From Cladobotryum mycophilum (lineage: Eukaryota; Ascomycota; Sordariomycetes; Hypocreales; Hypocreaceae): a DNA stretch of 64,000 nucleotides. The DNA lies in NCBI GenBank assembly GCA_036429605.1, contig JAVFKD010000004.1, positions 2,046,001 through 2,110,000 of the forward strand. The letters are read 5' to 3'. Made by a program: the position numbers and the translations under genes. A model generated the notes under the pieces. It searched no databases, was not told where the DNA came from, and worked only from the letters and a program-made list of their open reading frames with translations. This document shows positions 1 to 10,175 of the stretch, one piece after another. Numbering within the stretch: position 1 is the stretch's first letter; every line of letters starts with the position of its first letter.

Positions 1-1691
1 GCGTCACCTGAAGATTCGTGGTCTGTATTACAAACTGCTTGGCCTCGGAGGAAGGCATCCCCCGCCGACCGAGGCCATACTAAATGATTGGAGATAGGGT
101 GGGAGGTCGTCCAGGCACGTGATGAAGCGTACGTAGAGGGAGTCAAGGTTCTGCCTTTCGGCGGGGGTCAGGATGGAGTCGGGGGAGACGTTGGGGCGGT
201 AGTTTTGCTGTGCCTGGTCTTGGAGGAGGCGTATCTCCAAGAGGAGGTCCGCGGCGGACTGCCAGAGTCGCACGTTGGCATTGAACCCGGCGATGAAGCT
301 CCTTCTGGGGGGATCCGAGTTGTTGTCCCCGGGAGAGGGCCCTGCAGATTCATCCTCAATACCTGAAGGATATAAAGTGGAGATGCCAGAGTCGAAGCAG
401 TATTTATGAATGGTGATGGGGCGGTTATTTAGAATGGCAGCAGACTTGTCACCGAGATACAGGATCCAGAAGCATCGGCGACGCAGCTCAGCTTCGATGG
501 GGTATAGGTTCTTCATAGAAGACTCATCATGCAGATGCATGACCTGCGCCAGCCGGATGGCCTCCCCGAAAATGTGCCAGGAATACTTTGGCTTACCGGC
601 CGCGTGGAGGCAGTTGGAGTGAAAGTACCGGATCGTGATGGAGTTTGCGTTAGGGCTCTCCAGGTCCGATTCCAGATGCTGGTGGAGGCCGTCGCGCGAG
701 GCCTGGAGAAAAATGTCGGCGACGGATTCGCCTTCGGGGAAAATGTCCTTGGGCAGCATGAAGGAGGCTTCCGCGCACACGGCCGTGACCAGGATAAATG
801 TGGAATCGGCCCAGGGAGCCAATCGGCTGCTGCTGCTCCTGAAGCTGTTCGCCTGGGCCATGCTGGGCCACGATTCCGTCATGCTGGACGGGGTACCGGC
901 GCTCGCGCCGGGGGACATTTGCGCGTGAGGTGAGGCCTCGTTCATACCAGGTAGAGGTTGGGAGAAGATTTGGTTGACGACGTCTCTGATGGCCGGTTCA
1001 TATAGTAAAGGCGTAAGCGGGTAAAGATATTCAAAGAAGAGATCGATGCATCGTCTTATTATGCGGTCAAGGGACTGATTCCTGTTGGTCACGGCCTGCG
1101 ACAGGTTCAGCCATCGCTGACGGGTCGACATGTTTTGCGATGACAGGTTGTTGCTCTCAATAGGTTGTCTAGAGATTTCAGTGTCGATGCCCATGGGATC
1201 ACCTGCATCCCATCCAGCATCGGGAGAGAGTGAAGAGTTGGCAAAGGTAAGTCCCGATGCGGGGCCGGAGCCGGGGAAGCCCAAGCCTTGCTGTTGTTGC
1301 TGCTGCTGCTGTTGCTGCTGTTGTTGTTGTTGCTGCGGAGAGGGGCCTCCGCGAGCGGCTGAGATTGTTGTCGAGTCCGGGACAGGCTGAGTTGCAGCAT
1401 CGCTTCGCTTCCTAGCCTTAGGTCCGCGTCTAGCCAAGGGTAGATCAAAGGTGCACTGCACGTGTGCGTCGCGGCAGTGGGTGCAGCTGTCGACGGCGCT
1501 GAGATACTCACACTTTTTTATTTTGGAAAAAAGATGTTAGGAATTGATATGAGTGAGTGGGTGAGTGAGTGGGTGGGGATGAAATGAGAAAAGATGAGAT
1601 GAGATTGAGATTGAGATGAATATGAACGGAGAATTGTAAACGGGAAAATAGGATGTGGAATATGAGATGTGAGTTATAAGATGAGATGAAT

Positions 1692-1725
<34 letters not shown>

Positions 1726-2113
1726 CATCTTGCAATGATATACTAACCTTTGCCTTTCTTCTTCGACATCGATCGCATGCTCTGCTAACCAATCTGCCTC
1801 GAGGCTGGTGATGAAACGGTGGCCCTCCTCCTCCTCCTCCTCCACCAGTAGGCGGTGGTGCTTGCTGAGGCTGATGTGGAGGTGGAGGCTGATGTGATGA
1901 ATGAGGAGACGTCGGCCCAACAGGAGAGTCGGGCAGGTTGCCGCCGCTGTTATTGCTGCTGCTGCTGCTGTTGCTACCGGCAGGGACCGTGACAGTCCCA
2001 GTCCCCGCGGAGGAGGACGAGGAAGACGACGTGACACTGCTTCTGCTTGCTGATGCTGATGCCGCTGGAGCCACCTTGACTGCTGCTGTCACTGGCGAGA
2101 CTGGAACTGTCAT
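1..2113 (-). CDS. Zn2Cys6 transcription factor with polyglutamine tract (3' end outside window)
   Basis: This is a nuclear DNA-binding regulator of the fungal Zn2Cys6 class. Exon 1 (2113-1748) encodes a Ser/Gly/Pro-rich N-terminus and the first half of the zinc cluster. A 235-base intron (1747-1513) splits the cluster, and exon 2 resumes at 1512. The joined cluster has Cys at about residues 113, 116, 123, 132, 135 and 142, the canonical spacing, followed by a basic stretch (RRGPKARKR) and 16 Gln codons. The middle part resembles the fungal-specific TF domain (residues around APWADSTF, IFGEAIRLAQ, RRRCFWILY). The start ATG at 2113 was preferred over an upstream non-ATG extension. Near the left edge the frame breaks at a run of five C (59-63); one extra base would continue the protein into a plausible stretch beginning MPSSEAKQF. 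As read, the protein stops at 28. Target genes are unknown. Confidence 0.85.
1288..1335 (-). repeat. CAG/CAA repeat encoding about 16 glutamines
   Basis: There are sixteen consecutive CAG/CAA codons in exon 2 of the Zn2Cys6 regulator, just after the zinc cluster and its basic tail. Mixed CAG and CAA codons suggest a somewhat stabilised repeat. Such tracts often vary in length between strains. Confidence 0.9.
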
Positions 2114-2640
2114 GGCTCTCAAAAGGCTGGCCGATCTCTCTGTGAAACCGAGATGGAGACACAGAAACAGCAACAACACATACGCACACACACGCAACAC
2201 ACACCTAGAACGCGGCGCTCTGCTGCTTGCTGCTACTGCTGGTCGTGCTGCTGGTCGTGCTGCTGGTCGGTTGTGCTGGCTGGCTGGCTGGCTTGCTTGC
2301 TGGGCTCGGCCCCTCCGGAGAAAAGTGAGGGTTGGCTCGTGGCTCTTGGCTCGACCCAGACTGGAGCAGTTTCTTTCCTGCCTCCTCCTGCAACTGGGGA
2401 CCGGGGATTTATCACGGTCAAATACACAAGGTCGGTGTGTGGAGAGCTGGGCCTGTGGTCTGGTCTGGCATTAATTTTTTTTTTTGGGGGGGGGGACAAC
2501 CCTTTTGGGGCATGCGCAGTAGTAATTGAGTAGGTTAGAAGCTCTGGCTTCGGCTTCTGGGCTTCGAAACTGTTTTTGCGCCTTGCTTGCTTAGCTGGGT
2601 CTCTTGTTCTCCACCTTTTGATTTTGTATGGGAAGGGAAT

Positions 2641-2680
2641 GGGGATGGGGATAGGATGGGATGGGATGGGATGGGATGGG
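2641..2680 (+). repeat. GGGAT pentanucleotide microsatellite
   Basis: There are about six tandem copies of ATGGG, some imperfect, in the upstream region of the Zn2Cys6 regulator. Confidence 0.9.
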
Positions 2681-3553
2681 CCTCACCCCAATTCTCCGCG
2701 CGTGATGCCACGAGCTTTTTGGGCAGCCCAGCAGCAGCCCAGACACACGTTTTTATCGTCCACTGTCCACTGCCTACACACACCACCACCAAAGCCCAAA
2801 GGCCCAAGGCCCAAGACCCAAGACCAACCTAGAATCAGAAATCAGCCACCCCCAGGTCTCCGCTCGCCTTTGGGCTGGGGGGAGGTTCTAAGCAAGGAAA
2901 AACCACGCCCCCTTCCCCTTCCCCCCAGCATAAACATGCTATTTTATGACGAAAAGTGTACTGACTCTCTGGAACCTGACTTTCCTCAATTTCTATGGGC
3001 TCGAATCGGATCGCACTGGATTGGTTGGATGGCTAGGCAAGCCTAAGACCATCCATGGAACCATGACCCCCAATGCGGGGGTGTTTTTGTTTTTTTGTCT
3101 CTGCTTGCTTGGCAATCTGGGCAGGGTCCTTGCCGAAATCCTTCAGCTGGTCCCTGGTCCTGTTTGGACGGATGTGTCCCGGGGGAGAGGGAGAGGAGGG
3201 GAGAAGCATGGGATGGTAGCTTCGCTTCGCTTCCTTTCTCCTCTTCTCTCTCTGTCTCTCTGTCTCTCTGTCTGTTCTCTCCCCAACCAAAGGGCGTGCT
3301 ATGTGCATGTGCATGTGTACATACTAGGTAGGTAGGTAGGTATGCCTATGTGTCGTGCTGTCCTCTTCTTATGTCATGAAAACTGCAGCGAAACATTGTT
3401 TCTTTGCACGCTGATTGATAAAAGACAATATGAGATCATACGAGAAAGACCCAACTTGGCCAAGCCGGCAGAAATCAAGGAGAACCACTGCATCGTTGCG
3501 CGACGCCCTCTAACTACAAGCACAACTTATCTACCTTAGTACTTAGGACTGTT

Positions 3554-3569
3554 CCCCCCCCCCCCCCCC
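3554..3569 (+). repeat. Poly-C run of 16
   Basis: An uninterrupted run of C in intergenic DNA. It shows that the assembly keeps long C runs here, although six-base G/C runs in exons appear shortened. Confidence 0.9.
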
Positions 3570-5780
3570 ATTTGCGGCTCAGGTGAAACATCGCCATCAT
3601 AATGCATCCCACGTCGAAAAAAGAGATGCAATCGCATAAAGAAATTCGATACTAAACATGATGGGAGAAATCTCAATCCGTCTAATATTCGGTGCACAAG
3701 GACCGAAGACCCCTCTCTTCCCCCTCCCCCTTGACGTCTTTTGCTCCTCGACATCGCAGCTCCAATACCAAGCAACAACAAAAAAGAAAACAGGACTGCC
3801 AACTCCCAATTAATAAAAAAACAAGACCAAATCTGAATCAATGCATTCTTTTTTCCCGTGAAGCTGAATGACGACCCAATTTCCCTGTTGCATCCATCAC
3901 ACGGCGTTAGTGTTAGTGTCTTGATTGTCTAATGTCAGCGTCTCAGACGATCGGCAATACGACCGCCAAGAATGGTCATGCGTGGCGGAGTTTCTCGTCC
4001 CATTGTCCACTGTCACATTGCCCTGAGTCGCATCCATTTTTTTTGTGTGTGATACATGTATACAGATGGAATCCCCAAGCCAGGTAATTCCGATACCGAT
4101 TCATGCAACCTTTTGCCCCCCGGAAAGAGGACCACTCCCGTCTCCCCTAAACCGACAATAAGCAATGTTTTGTATTCACAATGAGACGGGACCGAACAGC
4201 GAAGATCAAGGAACCCCATGGACTGGTCGAGCAGCGAAGGCCTTTCCTCCTAGGAGGCACCTTTCCAAACGGCATGATGTAAGACTCGGGTCAAAGGAAT
4301 CTCTTCAAATACCGACATGTCAGAATCCGGCACATAGACTACAAGACGTCTTCACTCATATATCGCATCTCTCAAATAACCGCCGCCCCCCAGTCTTGTA
4401 ACTCGAAGCATCATCGCTAATCTGACTCTCCCGTCATCAGGCCCTGCAGATCTGCGTTTCCGTGCATGCAAGTTGCTCGCTGGCTCGCGGCACAGCGGCC
4501 CGGATTTCTATCCCTCCCTCCCCCCACACAAAGCTATCGGCGGCCCCGAGATTTTTCGCCTTGCTTTAATGGTGAACAAGCTCAAGCTTATTTTACGAGG
4601 TAGACGAATTGCAGCTTGGCTCAGGCCAATTTTCCCTCCTGAATGGCAAGGATATCATGTCCAAGTTCGGTGGGTAAAGCAAAGCTGCAAGTGTCGGGTT
4701 GTGGGTAAGGTATCATATCCAAATCCACGGCCCGAAGCGAAGGGGGCATTGACAGTCGATTTGGTGTTTCCGAAAACTCCCGCAACCCAGTTATTTCTCG
4801 GACTGGCCGATGAAGAACAAAATGCGAAAGGCTTGGCTGTGCCGGGTGAAAGCGGTGGTCGCCATCGCTCGCCCTGAAACTAATTACAGAGCTCATTTCT
4901 CGACTTGAGGTGTAAGAATATTGCATAAATGTGTGTGTGTGTCATCCAGCCTGTGAGGCTGCTTCTCGATTCGGTACCGAGGTCGCTAAGTATGGGAGGT
5001 GAAACTGCGAGTGCGTATGCGTAAGGCTGTGTAGAAGAAGCCTGCTGCATCTTACTCGCAGCCAGATAGTCTAAGCCTCGTTACTGTGAAGGAATCTAGC
5101 ATTGCCTGTGTAACAGTCTACCTAGATTGAGTGATGTCTTTGATAGCGCTCCCCTCTGTGACCCATATTCAGCCCAACTTTCGTCAAAGTTAGCAAGCTC
5201 TAATTACCCTCGCAATTTACAAGGCTCACTGACCAACATGATACTCAGAAGACGGGAGCCAAGTATATGTGTGAAGGAGAGCAGGTGGCTCGTCTCATGT
5301 CCAGTTACAAAGATTGGTGGTGGGTGTCAGAACGAAAAGCCACCTAAGCAAACAACTATGCGTTTACCGCTCAATCAGTAATCTGCCGGTGTGTAGATCA
5401 GTTCTCATGTCGGCCAACCATTATTTTTGGAGGGGGCAGGTAGGAGAAGGCTTTGTCAAGATATGGCGCATTCCTTCCGCGAGGCTACCAATCAAGTGGT
5501 GCGATACTTAAGCGGGCTTCAGCTTGTCAGGATTCCAATGTAACGACGGCTCGCGATGCGAATATCAACGTCTACGCGTACACGTACATCAGGCAAGGGA
5601 ATGCGAATTTAGATTGTCGCTGACAGAAGAGCAGAATTTCATAATGATAATATACATTTCTAGCACTTCTCTATTCAGGTCTCAGTTTCTAGAGCTACAG
5701 GCCATCGCGTTACAGATCTATCCCAGCTATTCGCCATGGTGCTATTATCTGACATACGCGAGTTATGCCTCAACAAATCC

Positions 5781-7973
5781 ATGATGTTTGAGCCGGGGAC
5801 CCAGCACCTACGATCTCCGCAGCCGTATGGTGATATCTCTGGTATTGGGGTGAGCACAGGTGCTTCGAGACTTGAGGATGTGGAAATTAAGCCCATGTTC
5901 TAGGTTGTCATCAGCGTTGTTGGAACGAGCTATCTCGTCCTCCTTCTTCTAATAGCTAATTATCTCATCATACATGATCCCTTCAAGAACCATTTTCAGG
6001 ACGATCCTGGGACTCATAATACAAACCTCTGGCGGCCCAACTCAATCGATACTAGGCTTTTGGTATGGGTTCGGTCTTTGCATAAAAAAGCATTCCCCGC
6101 TCTCACGTTATCTTGGAGCCATCGACTCGTGGGGCTCGAGGGGGCATTCAACGAAGTAAGCTAGGTATCCTTCGCATCAAGACTACACATACACTTCCTA
6201 ATGTCCTACCTTTCTTTTTCATCAGACAATCATCAACATGTGCGATATCCAAATCGCCACTGGCACTGGAATCCTTATTAGCGGATTTATTTCTTTAGAT
6301 GATAAACTGTCAGCTCCACACTGGCAGGTCATTGTTAGTCTCGCCTGGTTCTCAACCGTTACGCATTGGGCTGGACTTTCAGTCATCCGAAGCCATCTCA
6401 GCAAACATCCGTGGAAGAGAAACGTCCGCTGTTTTCTAATCCTCAGTTTATTCATCTTGCTTCTCGTAGCACTTTTGCCGACTGCCAATTTTGTACTGTT
6501 CCAGGGTCCCGACGGTGATGATTATGATATCCCATTCGCTGGCTTTCCAGCAATCTGCTACTGGAATTTTCAGATACGCGACGATCTTCTACGCTTGGCA
6601 GAATGCTACGTAGAGAAAACATATTTTAATGAGGGGGAGGCTGAATGTCACAAGAGGCGCCTCAGGGACTTTAGCTGGGTCGATAACTACGGGAGTTTGG
6701 TGCAAATGGCATTATCCGCATGTCTTCTCTTGATCGGCCTCCTTGCTCGTCTAGTAAAAATATTCTCTCCTCTTGCTAATGGAGCTAGAAAGCTGATAAG
6801 ACGTCCTCTTGGTCGCGTGTTGCGAAGGCTTGTCATAAACTCAGCTCCTAGCGAAGGCTGTCCTGACAGTTTCCTACGGGAAATGAAAAGGTACTTTGTG
6901 TTTTGGCCAAGCCTGGCCATTTACCTTTCGCTGCGTACCCATGCTGATCTGTTTGGGTCTATGCTCGCCGAGGTAAGTTTGCACCAACCAAGAAATTGAG
7001 AGGTTCATATAGCTAATCCTATCATCCCTCGTCAAGATGTGCTGGTTTTCCCTCATCATCATATGGGGAACTCGGAAGCTTTCCGGTGCCCGTCAGGAGT
7101 TGCCCCCGGCTGTTAGAGAAGAGGAGAACAGGTGGCTTTTTGGGCAAATATTACCAGTATTGTTGCTCATGGCTCCAATCATGGGTATCATCAGCATGCT
7201 GATGGAGGCCACTCCACATGACAACGCTTTGCCGTTGGATGATCGGAACCAGGAGCCTTCTGCTGCAGGCCATGAGCTTTCAGTTTCAAGTGGCCAAGTT
7301 CTGACATCCCAGGCCGAATCAAATACTGAAAATGTGCAATCTTCAGTGGAGGTCGGCGAAAGTACGTTTGTACATGACTACTTGTCACAAAGGTATTATC
7401 TCTCAGCCCCCTGGATTCGTCCCTATACCTTAGCCGTTTGCCTTTCGATCGTTGGACTTTCCCTGCAAATGGTGTATAAAGCAAATCTTCCTTCTGGTGC
7501 GTCTTCGTTGATGGCGTACATTTCCATGATAAGTCTACCAGGGCTTTTATGGTTGATGATGCTTGGCCTCCCATGCGCCTCCATCTTTAGTGCATTGTTT
7601 GCGATCTTGTTGGAGAGAAGCTTTCGTCCCTCTCTGGGGAGGGGCTGGAAGATCCTCATCTCATGCTTCGCCATTCTCGGTGTTTATTGCTATTTTATTG
7701 TTGGCCTCTCCAAGACTTCTTCATCATGGTTCCTGAACCAATTCAAGTACAGGGCAGGCGGGTCGCTTAATTCCGAGGTTATTACTGCCTTCCTCATTTC
7801 CCCGGTCCTGGCGACTATTCTCTTCATGATATATGGACCTTTCTGCATTGCTATTTTGATATTCAAGAGTGAGTTGTTTTCCTTATTCAATCTCGACGGA
7901 TGTCTGCTGACGGCGGATGCGCTATGAAGGGAAGAGAACAAAGGCAGATCGTCAGATACCAGTACCTTTTTAA
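5781..7973 (+). CDS. Multi-pass membrane protein of unknown function, five exons
   Basis: The assembled model is exons 5781-5849, 5904-6155, 6226-6972, 7037-7868 and 7930-7973, giving about 647 residues. All junctions are GT-AG and keep frame; introns are 54, 70, 64 and 61 bases, three with clear CTAAT or CTGAC branch points. The N-terminus (YGDISGIGVVIS) leads into the first membrane helix, and exon 3 begins TIINMCDIQIATGTGILISG. This arrangement recalls a large family of uncharacterised fungal integral membrane proteins. I count roughly ten hydrophobic segments across the exons, with a hydrophilic loop near the start of exon 4. No enzyme motif is visible. The last splice is the least certain: without it the protein ends at 7927. 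Function and substrate are unknown. Confidence 0.75.
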
Positions 7974-8439
7974 GTCACTGGACATATTTCGAAACTTACA
8001 TGAATTCATAGATATTACCTGTGGATGCCCATCCATGGCAATTCATAGATACCGTAGTGTAACAATCCAGGAGGGTTAATTGCTGCTTCTCATGGAATTA
8101 CCACTTCTTTTTTGGTGATATGTAGGTACTAGGTAGGTACGGAGTACCTAGCCAGAGGTTACTAGCTGGAGGGGCTTCGGCCTACCCATCGCTGCCCTAC
8201 AAGCCCATGTCGACGGACTATGGCTCCCTCCTAAGTCGCTAAAACTACAACGCTTCAGTGAGTCGGCTATTTGAATCCACGCTGCACTTATGGTCTATTG
8301 GAACCCTGAGTAACCGAAACTCTTGATCCATCCATGGATGCCTACATGAGGGCTCACATCGTATCAAATCTCATCCATGCAGCCAGGCCTACCCATTCTT
8401 TCAACACATGATCAATGATACTTGGAGGCCCTCATCACC
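7974..8439. other. Intergenic region with TACGGAGTA palindrome
   Basis: Non-coding spacer between two plus-strand genes. It holds the palindromic sequence GTACGGAGTAC at 8137-8147, and from 8408 a short upstream ORF that overlaps the dehydrogenase start. Confidence 0.6.
8138..8146 (+). repeat. TACGGAGTA nonamer, copy 1
   Basis: Exact copy of a nonamer that occurs four times in the intergenic DNA of this window, here extended to an 11-base near-palindrome (GTACGGAGTAC). Confidence 0.7.
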
Positions 8440-9747
8440 ATGTCCCGCTGTCTTTTTCATCACACTCTGCCACTAAGATGGCGGGCTTGTACCATTCGCC
8501 GTAACAATGGATGGCGTCTATTCTCGACCAACAACAGAGGCTCTATAATGGAAACAACAGGATTCACCGAAAGTCAGTTAACAGTTCGAGAAGCCGTCAA
8601 GCAAGTCTGCTCACAATTTCCCAATTCATATTGGCAGGAACATGATCAAGAGGAAAAGGATCCCAAGGACTTTCATGCCGCTCTAGCTCGGGGTGGTTGG
8701 TTGGGCATCGCCTTGCCCGAGTCCCTCGGAGGATCTGGCTTGGGCATATCAGAGGCAGTCATGATGATGCAGACCATCACAGAGTCGGGTGCTGGAATGG
8801 CGGGCGCCCAGGCTATACATGCCAATGTCTATGCGACACAGCCGTTGGCCAAGTTTGGAACTCGGCAGCAGTTAGAAGAGACCATCCCCAATATTATTAC
8901 GGGGAAATGGCGGACATGCTTTGGCGTCACCGAACCGGATGCCGGTCTGGATACTCTGCGTTTGACCACAAAAGCGCAGAAAGTTGGCGAGGAATACATC
9001 ATAACAGGCCAGAAGATTTGGACAACGTGCGCACAGGTTGCGTCCAAAATGATTCTTCTTGCGCGCACAACCCCACGGGATGAAGCTCAAACGCCGAGTG
9101 AGGGACTCTCGCTCTTCTGTATAGACCTCGATAGAACCAAACCAGGTCTGACCATGCGCAAGATCAAAAAGATGGGCGGTCGAGCTGTCGATGCAAACGA
9201 AGTCTTTTTCGACGGCTACCGCGTCCCTGCGAGCTCATTGATCGGCACAGAAGGCCAAGGATTCAAGATGATTCTTCATGGCATGAATGCCGAGCGATGT
9301 CTTCTCGCTGGCGAGGCTTTGGGCCTAGGATATGCAGCTCTAACAAGAGCAGCAGCGTATGCGCGTGAAAGGGTAGTCTTTCAACGCCCCATTGGAATGA
9401 ATCAGGGCATCGCACATCCCCTGGCAGACGCCTACGTCCGTCTTGAGGCGGCCAAGCTTGCGACCTATCATGCCGCCAGGTTATACGATGCGAGCAAGAC
9501 GGATCCATCAATTAGTCAAAAGGCAATCGGTGTTGCTGCGAATAGTGCCAAGTACATCGCCGCCGAGGCTGCGTTTACGGCATGCGAGCGAGCTGTGCTC
9601 ACACATGGGGGCATGGGATATGCGGTAGAGTACGATGTTGAGCGATGGTTTAGGGAATGCCTGGTGCCTCGCATTGCGCCGGTAAGCAGGGAGATGATTC
9701 TAAATTACATTAGCGAAAAGGTATTAGACTTGCCTAGAAGTTATTGA
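8440..9747 (+). CDS. Acyl-CoA dehydrogenase, probably mitochondrial
   Basis: A flavin-dependent acyl-CoA dehydrogenase of 435 residues in a single exon. It should oxidise an acyl-CoA to the 2-enoyl-CoA in fatty-acid or branched-chain amino-acid breakdown. The family pattern is clear: TCFGVTEPDAGLDT for FAD/substrate binding, KIWTTCAQVASKMILLART, MGGRAVDANEVFFDG, and the C-terminal helix RPIGMNQGIAHPLADAY followed by THGGMGYAVEYDVERWFREC. The first 35 residues are Arg/Ser-rich without acids, like a mitochondrial presequence. A second in-frame ATG at 8548 would give a protein lacking it. The usual YEGT catalytic-loop motif near the C-terminus is replaced by APVSRE, so the catalytic Glu may sit elsewhere as in isovaleryl-type enzymes. 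There is no SKL-type peroxisomal tail. Substrate unknown. Confidence 0.92.
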   Translation: MSRCLFHHTLPLRWRACTIRRNNGWRLFSTNNRGSIMETTGFTESQLTVREAVKQVCSQFPNSYWQEHDQEEKDPKDFHAALARGGWLGIALPESLGGSGLGISEAVMMMQTITESGAGMAGAQAIHANVYATQPLAKFGTRQQLEETIPNIITGKWRTCFGVTEPDAGLDTLRLTTKAQKVGEEYIITGQKIWTTCAQVASKMILLARTTPRDEAQTPSEGLSLFCIDLDRTKPGLTMRKIKKMGGRAVDANEVFFDGYRVPASSLIGTEGQGFKMILHGMNAERCLLAGEALGLGYAALTRAAAYARERVVFQRPIGMNQGIAHPLADAYVRLEAAKLATYHAARLYDASKTDPSISQKAIGVAANSAKYIAAEAAFTACERAVLTHGGMGYAVEYDVERWFRECLVPRIAPVSREMILNYISEKVLDLPRSY

Positions 9748-10175
9748 ACAAGAGGTAGCGTAAACAAAGCAGAATACAATATGAAGATATTCTCACCACT
9801 CCATTAGGACCCACATCAACAATAGTAATCAAGTAAAATATGCTGAAACAAACCAAAGGCGTTACGTCCACTAAAAATTCAAAACTTCTTTGTAAATCAT
9901 AAACCTCTCGAATCACATGCCAAGTAAGATCAAAAGGATTTAATAACAAGGGTCAGGTCGTTGGTGCATTCTTGTGTAATGCTCTCTAGGTAGCCGGGCA
10001 CAAGCCAGACTCCACTGTTTCCGTGACCCTAAGCCAAAGCCAAAGGATCTCATGACAAGGCAAGTTCCGCCACTTCTCACACCTCCCAACCACACTTGAG
10101 ACTGTACTTATTCTCATTGTGTGAAGAAGAAGAAAGGGGAAGGTTTCAGATGCCTTGTAAGAGTGAATCGCCATC
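9748..10175. other. Intergenic spacer
   Basis: AT-rich spacer between the dehydrogenase stop and the next regulator on the same strand. I see no exon or RNA gene in it. Confidence 0.6.

Larger units (their letters stand above)
2114..5780. other. Gene-free promoter region, 3.7 kb
   Basis: No convincing exon is seen on either strand. The first kilobase is rich in CT/GA and homopolymer tracts, typical of a long regulatory 5' region for the minus-strand regulator. Open frames here are short and start within low-complexity sequence. Confidence 0.6.

Noticed and set aside
1938..2474. 178-codon plus-strand open frame
   Set aside because: It is the antisense of the Ser/Gly-rich N-terminus of the Zn2Cys6 regulator; its Leu-rich translation follows from that composition.
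2641..2680. GGGAT repeat as telomere-like sequence
   Set aside because: The fungal telomere unit is TTAGGG; this pentanucleotide is an ordinary microsatellite in a promoter region.
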